Part shown: piece after piece, positions 17,710 through 26,221 of the stretch
How positions within the stretch are numbered: the stretch's first letter is position 1
How the letters are laid out: every line of letters begins with the position of its first letter
Assembly: GCA_016125075.1 (NCBI GenBank)
Contig: WGMO01000014.1
Coordinates: 124,001 to 188,000, forward strand
DNA length: 64,000 nt
Direction: 5' to 3'
From: Terrimonas sp.
GTDB taxonomy: Bacteria; Bacteroidota; Bacteroidia; Chitinophagales; Chitinophagaceae
Position numbers and translations under genes: made by a program
The notes under the pieces: generated by a model
What the model was told of the DNA's origin: nothing
What the model saw: the letters and a program-made list of their open reading frames with translations, nothing else
The model's database searches: none

Positions 17710-19371
17710 ATGAAGCGTGGATTCAATAGAAATGTATCATTGCTCCTGTTATTGGTTACGTATAGCATTCCCCTGCTGTCACAACAGGATACGTCAAAGA
17801 AAAAAACAGTCGATATCATTTCGGAATTCAAACCGGTACTCAAGGCATCGGCCAAGATCAATTTCAATCCTTCCCCGGCTCCCAACGATACGGTAAGACC
17901 TGTATTGAATTACAATATACCTAATCAAAACCTCTTATTTGCTTATCAACCGGGTACTTTACAACCCCTGGCATTGAGTATTGATTCTGGCGGTAGATGG
18001 GACAACAGCAGTTATGTGAAGGCGGGATTTGGAAGCCTGAAGTCCCCCCTGGTGGAAGCCGGGTTCTCCCTGGGTGATGGTAAGACCGCCGGTCTGAATA
18101 TTTACGCGAAACATATTTCCGCAGAAGGCAAGCGGGACTTTCAGGATTTTTCTAATACAAAATTTGCCTTAAAGGGCTTTTTGCAAACATCCAAAAACCT
18201 CGAATGGGATGCGACACTCGGCATGCAGCAGGACCGATACAATAAATACGGTTTCATGCCTGCTACGCTGAGCTTCCCCAAAGATTCCATCCAGCAGCGG
18301 TTTCAAACTATAACCGGGGGTCTCGGTTTTCACAATTTAAAACTGACAGATTTCGGGTTATCCTATTCACCCCGGGTAAAGATGGATGTTTTCAGTGATA
18401 ATCATAAGAATAACGAAAGCAATACCTTTATCGATCTGCCGCTTCAAAAAACCATTGGGAAGGTATTTGCCGTCAATCTGGGTGTGACCTTTGACCTGAC
18501 CCGTTTGAAACCGGACAACAAATCCGCCATCAATAATACCTTTTATTATATTTCACCGTCGGTGCTTTTTAAGACGCCCAATATCAATTTGCAGGCGGGT
18601 GTGCGTCCATCCTGGGATAATAAGACCTTTAAGATGTTTCCCAATATCATGGCCGAAATTGGTACCGATGATCAGCGCTTTACATTCCAGGCCGGTTTGA
18701 TCGGTTATCTTCGAAAAACATCTTACCAGTACCTGAGCAGTCAAAACCCCTGGCTGTATGTTCCGGGAATGTTGAATAATTCTGCCATTGAAGAAAGGTA
18801 TGCAGGCTTTAAAGGCTCGGCCGGTGACCATTTGACCTATAGTGCAAAAGTGGGCTTCAATAAGATCACCAATCAGCCCTTGTTCGTCAACGATGATGTG
18901 GACGGAAAATCTTTTTTTGTAATCAATGAACCCGGACTGAATGTACTTCATTTTGGTGCGGAACTGGGCTATACCGTGCAGGAGAAATTTTCATTATTGA
19001 CTGGTCTTAATTTTAACCAGTATACCAAGCTGAAAGAAAATGAAAAGGCATGGGGATTGCTGCCGCTCGAACTCAAAGCGGCCATGCGGTTACAGGTGCT
19101 GAAAGACCTTTGGCTGAAGTCAGACCTTTTTGCCTGGAGCGGACCCCAATATAAAACCATGTCAGGTGGAGCTGATAAGCTCAGCGGCGCTTTTGATCTC
19201 AATGCAGGTCTCGAATTCAGGTTTTCAAAAAGCCTAAACTTCTGGGCGCAGTTCAATAACCTGTTTAATAATACCTACCAGCGCTGGAACCAATATCCTG
19301 TTTACGGATTTAATTTCCAGGCGGGGATTATTTTTTCCTTTGATCAGAAAAATATTTTTACCCAAAAATAA
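17710..19371 (+). CDS. Outer-membrane beta-barrel protein (TonB-receptor-like barrel without plug)
   Basis: A 553-residue protein with a signal peptide (to LLSQQ) and a polar linker containing DIISEFKPVLKASAKI. It then alternates amphipathic strands with aromatic ends to the C terminus (FWAQFNNLFNNTYQRW, FNFQAGIIFSFD). The FNNLFNNTYQRW segment resembles the last strands of TonB-dependent receptors, but there is no recognisable plug domain or TonB box. It is probably an outer-membrane barrel partnered with the upstream TPR protein (30-base gap, same strand). Substrate unknown. Confidence 0.75.
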   Translation: MKRGFNRNVSLLLLLVTYSIPLLSQQDTSKKKTVDIISEFKPVLKASAKINFNPSPAPNDTVRPVLNYNIPNQNLLFAYQPGTLQPLALSIDSGGRWDNSSYVKAGFGSLKSPLVEAGFSLGDGKTAGLNIYAKHISAEGKRDFQDFSNTKFALKGFLQTSKNLEWDATLGMQQDRYNKYGFMPATLSFPKDSIQQRFQTITGGLGFHNLKLTDFGLSYSPRVKMDVFSDNHKNNESNTFIDLPLQKTIGKVFAVNLGVTFDLTRLKPDNKSAINNTFYYISPSVLFKTPNINLQAGVRPSWDNKTFKMFPNIMAEIGTDDQRFTFQAGLIGYLRKTSYQYLSSQNPWLYVPGMLNNSAIEERYAGFKGSAGDHLTYSAKVGFNKITNQPLFVNDDVDGKSFFVINEPGLNVLHFGAELGYTVQEKFSLLTGLNFNQYTKLKENEKAWGLLPLELKAAMRLQVLKDLWLKSDLFAWSGPQYKTMSGGADKLSGAFDLNAGLEFRFSKSLNFWAQFNNLFNNTYQRWNQYPVYGFNFQAGIIFSFDQKNIFTQK

Positions 19372-19448
19372 CGGATCCGCATTTTATACCCTTTCCCAAC
19401 GGTTTTTTCAGTTTCTTTGTGCCTGTATAAAAAAACGGGCCCAGGCCA

Positions 19449-20072
19449 ATGCCGATAACAACAGTATTATATAAATATTTTGTCCTTTTTGGTGAATTGC
19501 CCTTGCCGGGTGTGGGCACATTAGTGATCAGGAGAAATCCTGCCACCCATGATATTGCTGAAAAATGTTTTCATCCGCCGGTGTATTCCTTTATACTTGA
19601 AAATGCCACTGTAAGGGGAGAGCGGAAATTATTTAACTGGTTACAGGAGGAATGGAAGCTGGAAGAGGGCGATGCGGTTCAGGCATTCAATGAACTTTCA
19701 CAGGCACTGAAAAAGGAATTAGAAGAAAACAAACAGGCAAGATGGGAGGGGGTCGGCCTTTTTAAACGATTGACCGGGGGGCAAATGTCATTTGAGTCAG
19801 AACAGATCGAATTACCCGGATTTAACAGTGTTTATGCAGAAAAAGTGATCCATGAAAACAGTTCCCATACCTTGCTGGTGGGAGACCGGGAACAGACATC
19901 CGAACAGATGACAGAAATGTTCACCGGGGAAATGCCGAAAAAAGATTACAGTTTATTGGTCGCCCTGATCCTGCTCATCCTGTCCATCATGTTCCTGGGT
20001 TTTCATTTTTCGGAGAAGGGATTGCATCCCGCAGCAGTAGCGAATCAAAAACACCTGGTTACCGGTGAATAA
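19449..20072 (+). CDS. HU-CCDC81-like domain protein with a membrane anchor
   Basis: A 207-residue protein. Residues 1-130 match the prokaryotic HU-CCDC81-like pattern: FGELPLPGVGTLVI, the phenylalanine-rich HPPVYSFILEN stretch, and ARWEGVGLFKRLTGGQMSFE. The family is related to HU DNA-binding folds and is found in Bacteroidota. Near 168-186 lies one hydrophobic segment (LLVALILLILSIMFLGF), followed by a short tail, so the fold sits on the cytoplasmic side of the membrane. No SPOR domain follows, unlike several relatives. The stop overlaps the next gene's GTG start region by eight bases. Role unknown. Confidence 0.72.
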   Translation: MPITTVLYKYFVLFGELPLPGVGTLVIRRNPATHDIAEKCFHPPVYSFILENATVRGERKLFNWLQEEWKLEEGDAVQAFNELSQALKKELEENKQARWEGVGLFKRLTGGQMSFESEQIELPGFNSVYAEKVIHENSSHTLLVGDREQTSEQMTEMFTGEMPKKDYSLLVALILLILSIMFLGFHFSEKGLHPAAVANQKHLVTGE

Positions 20073-21030
20073 TACAGAGCTTTCCCATGATGCAAAAAGA
20101 GAGGATATTGCCAACCACTACAAGGAATTTATGATCGGGAAAATACATCATGTTGTTTGCCCCATATGCGGCGCCGGGGATGTGAAAAATATTTTTTCTG
20201 TCAGGGACAGAACCGTCAGCCAGGAGAATTTCCGGGTTGTTGAATGTAATTCCTGCGGTCTCCGTTATACACAGGATGCTCCCGACCAGGCATCCATCGG
20301 GGATTATTATAAATCCGAAGATTATATCTCCCATACCGATTCATCAAAAACTGTAATCAACCGGCTCTATAAATTCGTCAGGCATTTTACGATACGTTCA
20401 AAAATGAAAATCGTCCAGCGCATGACTGCTTTAAAAAGGGGCAACTTACTGGATGTAGGAAGTGGTACCGGTTTTTTTGCCGGGGCCATGAAAAAGGCGG
20501 GTTGGCAGGTTACGGGTCTGGAACCTGACCAGGGGGCAAGAAATGTGGCATTGGCATCTCATCAGGTCAAACTGGAGGGGATGGATGAGTTATTCAGGTT
20601 GCCGGAAAGTTCATTTGATGCCATCACTTTATGGCATGTACTGGAGCATGTTCATGAACTGAAGCGATATGTGCATCAATTCAGGTTACTCCTCAGGGAA
20701 AAGGGGAGGATACTGATAGCCGTCCCCAATTATACCGCGCATGACGCGACTGTTTACCAGGAATACTGGGCGGCCTATGATGTACCCCGTCATCTTTATC
20801 ATTTTTCCCCGGAAAGTATGAAGCGATTGATGGATGAACAGGGCATGATCATCGAGAAAAAGATTCCCATGTTTGTTGACAGTTATTATGTAAGCCTGCT
20901 GAGCAGTAAGTATAAAAAAGGAAAGACCAACTGGTGGGGTGCCCTCTTTACGGCTTCGGTGTCAAATGCAAAAGCGTTGTTTCGTCCGGAACGTTGCAGT
21001 TCTGTTATTTATGTGATCCGAAAAAGATGA
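20065..21030 (+). CDS. Class I SAM-dependent methyltransferase with N-terminal zinc-ribbon-like segment
   Basis: A 321-residue protein with CPICG and CNSCG cysteine pairs at about residues 32-70, a zinc-ribbon-like lead common to one branch of class I methyltransferases. The SAM-binding motif is LLDVGSGTGFFAGAM, with LEPDQGA as the acidic loop and ITLWHVLEHVHEL further on. Acceptor unknown; this branch is often found with polysaccharide or lipid genes. The start is the GTG at 20065, overlapping the previous stop, because no in-frame ATG precedes the zinc motif except Met at residue 30. It converges on the next gene with abutting stops. Confidence 0.82.
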   Translation: MNNTELSHDAKREDIANHYKEFMIGKIHHVVCPICGAGDVKNIFSVRDRTVSQENFRVVECNSCGLRYTQDAPDQASIGDYYKSEDYISHTDSSKTVINRLYKFVRHFTIRSKMKIVQRMTALKRGNLLDVGSGTGFFAGAMKKAGWQVTGLEPDQGARNVALASHQVKLEGMDELFRLPESSFDAITLWHVLEHVHELKRYVHQFRLLLREKGRILIAVPNYTAHDATVYQEYWAAYDVPRHLYHFSPESMKRLMDEQGMIIEKKIPMFVDSYYVSLLSSKYKKGKTNWWGALFTASVSNAKALFRPERCSSVIYVIRKR

Positions 21031-21837
21031 TCAGTTACTGAACTGAACTTCAAATAATTTCGGCCAGCGTTTACCCGTGATATATATTTTCTTATCAGTA
21101 GAATCATAAGCAATTCCATTGGGAACATCGGCATCCGGGTCTTCGGCTTTCACCCTGTTCCATATAACCTGCATATCGGCTTTCGCCACTACTTTACCAT
21201 TTGATGGATCAATTTTGAGGATATACGGGTACTGCCACTGGTTAGCGTAAACGAATCCATCAATATATTCCAGCTCATTGAGGTTGAACGCCAGCTCGCC
21301 ATTGTCATAAACGCCCTGGGTCCTTAATAACTTAAATGTGGAGGGCTCATAAAAATAGAGGTTGCTCGAGCCGTCACTGATAATGAGTTCTTTCCCATCT
21401 GTTGTGATTCCCCAGCCTTCCGTGCTGAGGGGGAATTCTTTTAATTTTTTGAAACTGCGGAGATCATACAGGAAAACGGTATTTTCCTTCCAGGTGAGCT
21501 GAAATATGCTGTCGTGGAGGATGGCGATCCCTTCTCCAAAATATTGACGGTCAAGCGATATTTCTTTCAAAGCCTTACCCGAATGAAGGTCCACTTTCAT
21601 GAGTTTTGACCGGCCATATTCTCCGGTGCCTTCATAGAGCTCGCCGTTCGCAAAAGTAAGCCCCTGTGTGAAGGAACTGGTATCATGCACAAAGCTGTTC
21701 TGGATAGAATAACTGATGGCTTTTACTGTATTGATCCTCCGGGCAGTGGTATCTGAACCGCTTCCCGGATGTTCTGTACCGTTGTTACAGGCAAATAAAA
21801 AGCTGAGGGCCAATGATAAGTAAACCAGTTTTTTCAT
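21031..21837 (-). CDS. Glutaminyl-peptide cyclotransferase lipoprotein (five-blade propeller type)
   Basis: A 268-residue protein with a lipoprotein signal (MKKLVYLSLALSFLFAC). It then has the glutamine cyclotransferase pattern: SFTQGLTFANGELYEGTGEYG, EGIAILHDSIFQLTWKE and the C-terminal VPNGIAYD with YITGKRWPKLFEV. This plant-type five-blade propeller family converts N-terminal glutamine to pyroglutamate. The lipobox places it in the periplasm or outer membrane. An ATG nine bases upstream (21846) is possible; I chose the MKK start. Its stop directly abuts that of the methyltransferase. Confidence 0.85.
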   Translation of the reverse strand: MKKLVYLSLALSFLFACNNGTEHPGSGSDTTARRINTVKAISYSIQNSFVHDTSSFTQGLTFANGELYEGTGEYGRSKLMKVDLHSGKALKEISLDRQYFGEGIAILHDSIFQLTWKENTVFLYDLRSFKKLKEFPLSTEGWGITTDGKELIISDGSSNLYFYEPSTFKLLRTQGVYDNGELAFNLNELEYIDGFVYANQWQYPYILKIDPSNGKVVAKADMQVIWNRVKAEDPDADVPNGIAYDSTDKKIYITGKRWPKLFEVQFSN

Positions 21838-21846
21838 GAAAGACAT

Positions 21847-22148
21847 CCATTTTAATAAAACGTAAAAATAAGCGCTGTCCGGCTATGCATTTAGCTAAAC
21901 AACGGCATAAAAATAGCCATACTTGTTATATTTTTTTGATAAGGTATTGCAAATACTAGAAATTAAAACTATGTTTATACCGGATTAGGTTAATAAATAC
22001 CACAAATTTTCGCTAATTCTATCTCCGTATCCGGGAAAGATCTATTCCCAATAGCCAATTATTTTAAAATCTGTTAATTCCAATTCCGGTCAAAACCTCG
22101 TAGTCCCCCCCTGTGGAGCCGTTTTTTTCATTCTTTACCTTTTGAAAC
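21847..22148. other. Gene-free gap upstream of the M43 protease
   Basis: About 300 bases, AT-rich in the middle, between the cyclotransferase and protease genes, which are transcribed divergently. It presumably holds both promoters. I find no convincing TAnnTTTG box with spacing, no hairpin and no RNA gene. Confidence 0.5.
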
Positions 22149-23411
22149 ATGATGAAAAAGCTGGCCGGAGTCGCTGTATTTGTATTGTTTGCTGTTTCTC
22201 TTTTTGCCCAACGCAACTGCGAGAGTTACCAGTATGGGAAAGCTATGCTGGCTCAATATCCCAGCCTTGCCGAAAAAGTAGCAACGATTGAATCCTTCAC
22301 GCATCGAAATAACAGTACGGTAACTGTCAATGAATTACCCGGGGCGCCTGTAGCACAGGACATCATCACCATCCCGGTAGTTGTACACATTATATATCAT
22401 TTCCCCGAAGAAAATATTTCTGACGAAAGGGTTCTTGAACAGATTGATATCCTGAACAGGGATTTTCGAAAGATGAACAGTGATACTGTCAATACACCTG
22501 CAGGGTTTGCAACATTGGCAGCCGATACAAAGATTGAATTTAAACTGGCATCGGCCGATCCAAAGGATAGGGCCACCAAAGGGATACTTCACCAGTACAG
22601 TCCCATTAAGCAATGGCAGATGGATGATAAAGTGAAGTTTTCCTCCGAAATGGGTGATGACGCCTGGGATGCTACCAGTTATCTGAATATCTGGGTTTGT
22701 AACCTTGATGAGATACTGGGGTATGCCAGTTTTCCCGGTACGCCGGCAGACCGTGATGGGGTAGTGATCAATTATAAAGCATTTGGCGCTGTTAACTACT
22801 TCTCTCAGTACAACAAAGGAAGAACAGCTGTACACGAAGTTGGTCATTGGCTCAACCTTCGTCATATTTGGGGTGATGCTGACTGTGGTGATGATGCAGT
22901 GGATGATACGCCCCGTCAAAGAAGTTATACCCCCGGATGTCCTTCCGGTATCCGGGTGACCTGCGACAATGCTTCCCTGGGTGGTGATATGTACATGAAT
23001 TATATGGATTTTACCAGCGATCCCTGTGTCAATATGTTTACATATGGTCAGAAGCAGAGAATGCGTTCGCTTTTTGAACCCGGAGGATTCCGGAATTCAA
23101 TATTGTATTCCGGAGGTTTGGGTGTTCCGGCTATTGAGCAGGCTGCATTACCAAAAGATCCTCCAAGATGGCTGCATATCAGGGTTTACCCCAATCCTGT
23201 TAATAATGTGGTGATGCTCAATTTTGAATATGATACCCGTTGGGTGGGCACGACCCTTACCGTTACGGATATTATGGGAAGAGTGATGATCCGGACAAAG
23301 GTCACCAGGCCCCTCCAGCAAATCGATTTGAGTCAGTTGAAACAGGGCATTTATTTTATCCGGGGCGATAAAGGTGATGAAAAGATGATGGAGAAGATTG
23401 TTAAAATGTAA
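22149..23411 (+). CDS. Secreted M43 (pappalysin-type) zinc metalloprotease with T9SS sorting tail
   Basis: A 420-residue protein with a signal peptide (to about LFAQ). The catalytic zinc site is H229-E-V-G-H233 in VHEVGHWLNLRHIWG, the extended HExxHxxGxxH-type motif of metzincins. The downstream Met-turn is in YMNYMDFTSDPC. The last 75 residues (VYPNPVNNVVMLNF, TDIMGRV, LKQGIYFIRGD) form a type A C-terminal sorting domain for the type IX secretion system. It is therefore probably secreted or placed on the cell surface for extracellular proteolysis. It is monocistronic, with its own terminator. Confidence 0.9.
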   Translation: MMKKLAGVAVFVLFAVSLFAQRNCESYQYGKAMLAQYPSLAEKVATIESFTHRNNSTVTVNELPGAPVAQDIITIPVVVHIIYHFPEENISDERVLEQIDILNRDFRKMNSDTVNTPAGFATLAADTKIEFKLASADPKDRATKGILHQYSPIKQWQMDDKVKFSSEMGDDAWDATSYLNIWVCNLDEILGYASFPGTPADRDGVVINYKAFGAVNYFSQYNKGRTAVHEVGHWLNLRHIWGDADCGDDAVDDTPRQRSYTPGCPSGIRVTCDNASLGGDMYMNYMDFTSDPCVNMFTYGQKQRMRSLFEPGGFRNSILYSGGLGVPAIEQAALPKDPPRWLHIRVYPNPVNNVVMLNFEYDTRWVGTTLTVTDIMGRVMIRTKVTRPLQQIDLSQLKQGIYFIRGDKGDEKMMEKIVKM

Positions 23412-23442
23412 TTGCTTTTTTAAGTACCAATACAGAGAACAG

Positions 23443-23467
23443 AAAAGGGCTTTAACCGGCCCTTTTT
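23443..23467 (+). terminator. Intrinsic terminator of the M43 protease gene
   Basis: An 8-bp perfect stem, AAAAGGGC (23443-23450) and GCCCTTTT (23459-23466) with an 8-base loop, ending in a run of five T. It lies 32 bases after the stop. Confidence 0.75.
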
Positions 23468-23483
23468 ATATGTAGGATTCTTT

Positions 23484-23726
23484 TTAACCTGGTTGCACCG
23501 ATAAAGAAGGTTTTTTGTGTTCTGTCTGATGATTGTGGAATCTTATCGTTGTGAACAGGATGGTAATCAGCAGACCACCGGCCAGCGTTAGCCATAACAT
23601 CTTTTTATTCGACCTGGCCCTGAATACATTTATTGAAAACAGGAGGGCGACCAGCATCGCACTGATAAAACAGGCAATAGAGAAGATGAGCAGCACGGAG
23701 ATGATGAGAACCCAGTTGATCACCAT
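23484..23726 (-). CDS. Small two-TM membrane protein
   Basis: An 80-residue frame with two hydrophobic segments, about 3-33 (WVLIISVLLIFSIACF onward) and 44-60 (WLTLAGGLLITILF). A basic RARSNKK loop sits between them and a His-rich polar tail follows. Size, hydrophobicity and positive-inside loop support a real inner-membrane protein. I do not recognise a family. It lies between two terminators and appears to be its own unit. Confidence 0.5.
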   Translation of the reverse strand: MVINWVLIISVLLIFSIACFISAMLVALLFSINVFRARSNKKMLWLTLAGGLLITILFTTIRFHNHQTEHKKPSLSVQPG

Positions 23727-23740
23727 TGGTAAAAATTTAA

Positions 23741-23769
23741 AAAGGATAACAGGAAACCCTGTTATCCTT
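23741..23769 (-). terminator. Strong hairpin terminator of lpdA
   Basis: A 13-bp perfect stem, AAAGGATAACAGG (23741-23753) and its complement (23757-23769) with a 3-base AAA loop. It is followed on the minus strand by an AT-rich tail. It lies 22 bases beyond the lpdA stop, between lpdA and the small membrane protein gene. Confidence 0.7.
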
Positions 23770-23790
23770 TCCTGAAATTATAGTTTACGT

Positions 23791-25194
23791 TTACAGATGG
23801 ATGGCTTCTCCATAAGCAACTTCAATGGCATCCTTCACGCTCTCACTAATCGTGGGGTGGGGATGGATGCTGTTTAACACCTCATGATAGGTGGTTTCAA
23901 GTTTCCGGGCCACCACGGTTTCGGCGATGATCTCGGTTACATTATAACCGATCATATGCGTGCCCAGCCATTCACCATATTTAGCATCAAATATCACTTT
24001 TACAAAGCCTTCGGTATGCCCTGCTGCAGAAGCTTTTCCGCTGGCGCTCAAAGGGAATTTACCCACTTTAATCTCATAACCTGCTTCTTTCGCCTGTTTT
24101 TCAGTATAGCCGACGGAGGCGATTTCGGGCGAGCAGTAGGTACATCCCGGCACATTTCCATAATCGAGTCCTTCCGGCTGATGGTTATATTTTTTTTCGT
24201 TATAGGCGATATTTTCAACGCAGATAATGCCTTCTTTGGATGCCACATGGGCCAGTGCCTGGCCGGGGGCACAATCCCCGATGGCATAGATCCCGGGAAC
24301 GTTGGACTGGTAGTATTTATCAACCAGTATCCTTCCCTTATCTGTTTTGATACCCAGTTCTTCCAGTCCGATACCCTCGATATTTGCGGCCACACCCACT
24401 GCACTTAAAAGGATATCCGCTTCCAGCACCACTTCTCCGTTGGCAGTTTTAACGGTTGCCTTAACGCCATTCCCCGAGGTATCCACTTTTGTCACTTCAC
24501 TGCTTGTCATGATATCGATGCCTTTCTTCTTGAAATTCTTTTCCAGTTCCCTGGAGATATCCTCATCCTCTACAGGCACCACGCGCGGCAGGAACTCTAC
24601 AATGGTGACCTTGGTTCCGATACTGTTATAAAAATAACCGAACTCAACCCCGATCGCACCGCTGCCCACCACGATCATACTTTTGGGTTGAGAAGCCAGC
24701 GACATGGCTTCCCGGTAACCGATGATTTTTTGACCGTCCTGTTTCAGGGCCGGGAGTTCACGGCTCCGGCCACCGGTGGCGATGATAATATTTTTGCCTG
24801 CTACGATCGATTTACTGCCATCGGCCGCGGTCACTTCCACCTGGCCCTTTGCTTTCAGTTTCCCAAAACCCATCACCACATCAATCTTGTTTTTCTTCAT
24901 TAAAAACTGTACCCCTTTACTCATCTTATCTGCCACGGCCCGGCTTCTTTTGATCACCGCATCAAAATTGTGGGTACCGCTTGCTTCAATACCAAAATCC
25001 TTTGAATGGTTAATATATTCCATCACCTGGGCGCTTTTGAGGAGTGCCTTGGTGGGGATACAACCCCAGTTGAGACAAACGCCTCCCAGGCTTTCTTTTT
25101 CAATAATGGCCGTTTTAAAGCCTAATTGGGATGCCCGGATTGCCGCTACATATCCTCCCGGTCCGCTGCCAATAACTACTACATCGTATGCCAT
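23791..25194 (-). CDS. lpdA: Dihydrolipoyl dehydrogenase (E3)
   Basis: A 467-residue flavoprotein disulfide reductase. The FAD-binding motif is VIGSGPGGYVAA near the N terminus. The redox-active disulfide is C40-C45 in GGVCLNWGCIPTK. The NAD-binding glycine motif is VVGSGAIGVEFG. The C-terminal HPHPTISE supplies the catalytic His-Glu pair. It reoxidises the dihydrolipoyl groups of 2-oxo acid dehydrogenase complexes and the glycine cleavage system. The E2 gene lies about 15 kb away on the same strand rather than in an operon with it. Length matches the family. Confidence 0.96.
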   Translation of the reverse strand: MAYDVVVIGSGPGGYVAAIRASQLGFKTAIIEKESLGGVCLNWGCIPTKALLKSAQVMEYINHSKDFGIEASGTHNFDAVIKRSRAVADKMSKGVQFLMKKNKIDVVMGFGKLKAKGQVEVTAADGSKSIVAGKNIIIATGGRSRELPALKQDGQKIIGYREAMSLASQPKSMIVVGSGAIGVEFGYFYNSIGTKVTIVEFLPRVVPVEDEDISRELEKNFKKKGIDIMTSSEVTKVDTSGNGVKATVKTANGEVVLEADILLSAVGVAANIEGIGLEELGIKTDKGRILVDKYYQSNVPGIYAIGDCAPGQALAHVASKEGIICVENIAYNEKKYNHQPEGLDYGNVPGCTYCSPEIASVGYTEKQAKEAGYEIKVGKFPLSASGKASAAGHTEGFVKVIFDAKYGEWLGTHMIGYNVTEIIAETVVARKLETTYHEVLNSIHPHPTISESVKDAIEVAYGEAIHL

Positions 25195-25352
25195 AAATAA
25201 TGCTGATTGGTTAATTTTATAAATGATTGCTTCCTAAAGAGGTTGCGAAGTTATTTGAATTGGAGGAATTGACAAAAGCCGGCCACCGGGGGACGAAATC
25301 CATAACCCTGTAAAAACCAGCTGATTTTGACTATTTTCGTCTCTCCGGCATC

Positions 25353-25373
25353 TTTCCCACAGGCTGTGGGAAA
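25353..25373. repeat. 21-bp perfect dyad upstream of rpmB
   Basis: Arm TTTCCCACAG (25353-25362), one central G, then the exact inverse complement (25364-25373). No T-tract follows. It lies in the 270-base divergent gap between lpdA and rpmB, about 92 bases before the rpmB start, so an operator is a possible role. Confidence 0.5.
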
Positions 25374-25433
25374 AACCAGGGCTTTACGGTTAATATTTTT
25401 GTCCTTATTTATTCATTTTTCATAAGTTATCCT

Positions 25434-25441
25434 TACCTTTG
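25434..25441 (+). promoter_or_regulatory. -7 box (TACCTTTG) for the rpmB operon
   Basis: A perfect TAnnTTTG octamer 23 bases before the rpmB ATG, in a strongly AT-rich stretch. I see no TTTG at the standard -33 distance. Confidence 0.45.
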
Positions 25442-25464
25442 CCGTCCTAAATTTTTTAAAAACC

Positions 25465-25701
25465 ATGGCTAGAGTATGTCAGATAACAGGTAAAGTGCCG
25501 ATGACTGGTAATCGTGTTTCTCACTCAAACATCAAGACCAAGCGTCGTTTTCTGCCCAATTTGCAGACCAAGCGTTTTTTCCTCGCCGAAGAAGATAAAT
25601 GGATCACGATGAAAGTATCGACAGAGGGCATTCGTACGATCAATAAAAAGGGTCTGTTCAATGTGGTGAAGGAACTGAGAGCCAAAGGTCAACATATCTA
25701 A
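25465..25701 (+). CDS. rpmB: Large-subunit ribosomal protein bL28
   Basis: A 78-residue basic protein beginning [21 protein letters not shown], with the [19 protein letters not shown] core. This is the classic bL28 sequence. It binds 23S rRNA near the E site. It is the first gene of rpmB-rpmG-DUF4295, a gene order typical of Bacteroidota, with gaps of 21 and 2 bases. Confidence 0.97.
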   Translation: MARVCQITGKVPMTGNRVSHSNIKTKRRFLPNLQTKRFFLAEEDKWITMKVSTEGIRTINKKGLFNVVKELRAKGQHI

Positions 25702-25722
25702 TCTCTAAAACTGATATAGAAA

Positions 25723-25905
25723 ATGGCAAAGAAAGGAAACCGTGTACAGGTAATTATGGAATGCACTGAGCATAAAAACAGTGGTCTGCCTGGAACAAGC
25801 CGGTATATTACGGTGAAAAACAAAAAGAACAACCCCGAAAGAATGGAGTTGAAGAAGTACAACCCGATTTTGAAAAAAGTAACTGTTCATAAAGAAATCA
25901 AATAA
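25723..25905 (+). CDS. rpmG: Large-subunit ribosomal protein bL33
   Basis: A 60-residue basic protein ([18 protein letters not shown]) with [22 protein letters not shown], the bL33 core. Only one cysteine (C15) is present, so this is the zinc-free form rather than the four-cysteine form; zinc-free paralogues are usual where zinc is spared. It lies between rpmB and the DUF4295 gene in one operon. Confidence 0.97.
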   Translation: MAKKGNRVQVIMECTEHKNSGLPGTSRYITVKNKKNNPERMELKKYNPILKKVTVHKEIK

Positions 25906-25907
25906 TC

Positions 25908-26081
25908 ATGGCAAAAGCAGCAAAAACAGCGATCAAGACAAAAGATGCCAGGGCCGCAGCGGAAGCAAAGAACTGGACAAAAGTGGTAAGAGCTGTCCGT
26001 AGCCCTAAAACAGGTGCCTATACTTTTAAGGAGGCGATCATCCATAAGGATAAGATTAAAGAATACCTGGCCCAGAAATAA
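25908..26081 (+). CDS. DUF4295 ribosome-associated small protein (probably bL38)
   Basis: A 57-residue, very basic protein (MAKAAKTAIKTKDAR, with KVVRAVRSPKTGAYTFKEAI) that starts two bases after the rpmG stop. DUF4295 proteins are found in Bacteroidota directly after bL28-bL33. From memory, the Flavobacterium johnsoniae ribosome structure described a new large-subunit protein, bL38, which I believe is this family; I cannot verify that here. Position, size and charge all support a ribosomal protein. Confidence 0.88.
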   Translation: MAKAAKTAIKTKDARAAAEAKNWTKVVRAVRSPKTGAYTFKEAIIHKDKIKEYLAQK

Positions 26082-26102
26082 TTTTGTGTCAATTATCATA
26101 TT

Positions 26103-26134
26103 CAAAAGCTATTCGTATTCACGGATGGCTTTTG
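26103..26134 (+). terminator. Probable terminator of the rpmB operon
   Basis: Outer stem CAAAAGC/GCTTTTG with an inner ATTCGT/ACGGAT stem (one G-T pair), followed by TTGTTT. It lies 21 bases after the DUF4295 stop and before ftsY. Confidence 0.5.
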
Positions 26135-26221
26135 TTGTTTAATTTGATGAATATGCTGGGTCAGTAAGGAACCGGGATATTTTTCAATTCCTGTTCTTTT
26201 TCATTGAATACAATTACGGCA

